Both the position numbers and the translations under genes were made by a program. The notes under the pieces were generated by a model. It saw only the letters and a program-made list of their open reading frames with translations, did not search any database and had not been told where the DNA came from. A stretch of DNA of 64,000 bases from Pseudomonas kermanshahensis (GTDB lineage: Bacteria > Pseudomonadota > Gammaproteobacteria > Pseudomonadales > Pseudomonadaceae): NCBI RefSeq assembly GCF_014269205.2, contig NZ_JABWRY020000001.1, forward strand, positions 3,162,001 to 3,226,000. Reading direction: 5' to 3'. How positions within the stretch are numbered: the first letter of the stretch is position 1; each line of letters begins with the position of its first letter. Below, one piece after another: positions 63,175-64,000 of the stretch.

Positions 63175-64000
63175 ATGCGCCAGCCTGCCCCTCTTGCCCT
63201 GACCTGCCTGCTGGCCCTGGCCACGGCACTGTGTTCGGCCTTCGCATCGGCCGCCCCGCCAGAGCAGCAATTGCAGGTGCGCATCGGCTACCTGGGCTAT
63301 CGCCCCGACCCCGGCCCGCTGCTGTCCAACATCATCCCCGAGCCCGCCGACGCGGGGCTGCAGGGCGCCGAGCTGGCGATTGTCGACAGCAACAGTACGG
63401 GGCGTTTTCTCAAGCAGGCGTTCACCCTTGCCAGCACCCACGTAGACAGCCCCGAGGCCCTGCTGCAAGCCGCCAAGGCCCAGCATGACCAGGGCCTGCG
63501 GCTGTTCGTGGTGAACGCGCCGGCCGCCAGCCTGCGCGCACTGTCTGCCGCCCTGCCCGACAGCCTGCTGTTCAACGCCGGCAGCCCCGACGACAGCCTG
63601 CGCAGCAGCCAGTGCCAGGGCAATGTGCTGCATAGCCTGCCCAGCCGCGCCATGCTGGCCGATGCCCTGGCGCAGTTTCTGGTACTGCGCAAATGGCAAC
63701 GGGCGTTGCTCGTGGTCGGCCAGACCGAAGACGACCAGGCCTACGCCGCGGCCCTGCGCCGGGCGGTGAAGCGCTTCGGCGTGCAGCTGGTGGCGGAAAA
63801 AACCTGGCGCTTCGACAACGACCAGCGCCGCAGCGCCCAAGCCGACATGCCCCTGTTCACCCAAACCGCCGAGTACGACGTGGTGCTGGTGGCCGACGAA
63901 CGCGGTGACTTCGGCGAATACCTGCCCTACCAGACCTGGTACCCCCGCCCCGTGGCCGGCACCCAGGGCCTGACCCCCACCGGTTGGCACAAGACGGTAG
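63175..64000 (+). CDS. PQQ-associated ABC-type substrate-binding protein, N-terminal part
   Basis: At least 275 residues; the window ends before the stop. A signal peptide (about 1-27: LALTCLLALATALCSAFASA) precedes a branched-chain-amino-acid-binding-like type 1 periplasmic fold (LQVRIGYLGYRPDPGP..., FLVLRKWQRALLVVGQTEDDQAYAAALRRAVKRFG). This matches the group that occurs with PQQ alcohol dehydrogenase ABC systems (position of PP_2670). Probably part of an ABC exporter/importer or PQQ-linked transport continuing to the right. GGAG Shine-Dalgarno upstream of ATG 63175. Confidence 0.87.
   Translation, partial: MRQPAPLALTCLLALATALCSAFASAAPPEQQLQVRIGYLGYRPDPGPLLSNIIPEPADAGLQGAELAIVDSNSTGRFLKQAFTLASTHVDSPEALLQAAKAQHDQGLRLFVVNAPAASLRALSAALPDSLLFNAGSPDDSLRSSQCQGNVLHSLPSRAMLADALAQFLVLRKWQRALLVVGQTEDDQAYAAALRRAVKRFGVQLVAEKTWRFDNDQRRSAQADMPLFTQTAEYDVVLVADERGDFGEYLPYQTWYPRPVAGTQGLTPTGWHKTV

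Overview
The window looks like chromosomal DNA of a Pseudomonas of the P. putida group. The coding is dense and GC-rich. The last 20 kb has the same gene order as the ped (PQQ-dependent alcohol dehydrogenase) locus of P. putida KT2440, read in the opposite direction. No rRNA, tRNA, CRISPR array or prophage was seen. Mobile DNA is limited to one decayed IS5-type transposase and several REP-like inverted repeats.

Layout. 1-6103: tricarboxylate region with the start of a PrpF/GalD-type isomerase, two LysR regulators, tricarballylate dehydrogenase TcuA with TcuB, and a ModA-like periplasmic protein resembling Pseudomonas aconitate isomerase. 6491-10241: candidate light-responsive genes (DUF2878 on +; chalcone isomerase-like, DUF3833, DUF6482, FeS cryptochrome/photolyase and DUF2256 as one overlapping operon on -). 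Each unit is preceded by a TGTACA-N12-TGTACA-type box. 10392-13958: stress-type genes (two SDRs, a membrane protein, a hemerythrin-like protein). 14109-22202: a tightly packed eight-gene operon with a THI5/NMT1-like protein without signal peptide, a small-molecule kinase, a sulfurtransferase, a TonB receptor, an e(P4)-type phosphatase lipoprotein, a Pnu transporter, a GntR/UTRA regulator and a HAD phosphatase. It reads as a vitamin-phosphoester, probably thiamine, salvage system. 22440-33280: an accessory stretch with a frameshifted Rhs/TccC-like gene carrying an Ala/Tyr repeat tract, an Ig-like repeat protein and an IS remnant. 33342-44608: catabolic and transport genes, including twin RraA-like aldolases around an ACS transporter and LysR, then a porin, a LysR pseudogene, an MHS transporter and an M20 amidohydrolase.

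44670-64000 is the ped/exa region: hybrid sensor kinase, ErcA-like Fe-ADH, pqqEDCBA, aldehyde dehydrogenase PedI, lanthanide-type PedH, a metallohydrolase, a SoxYZ-like carrier, a binding protein, cytochrome c PedF, calcium-type PedE, a pentapeptide protein, the PedR2/PedS2 two-component pair, and a partial PQQ-associated binding protein. These genes work together: PQQ is made from PqqA, the two periplasmic dehydrogenases oxidise alcohols with different metals, electrons pass to cytochrome c, and PedI finishes the oxidation in the cytosol. PedS2/PedR2 would switch between the enzymes. Five upstream regions in this block share a TTGGTA-type element, four of them at nearly constant distance from the start codon.
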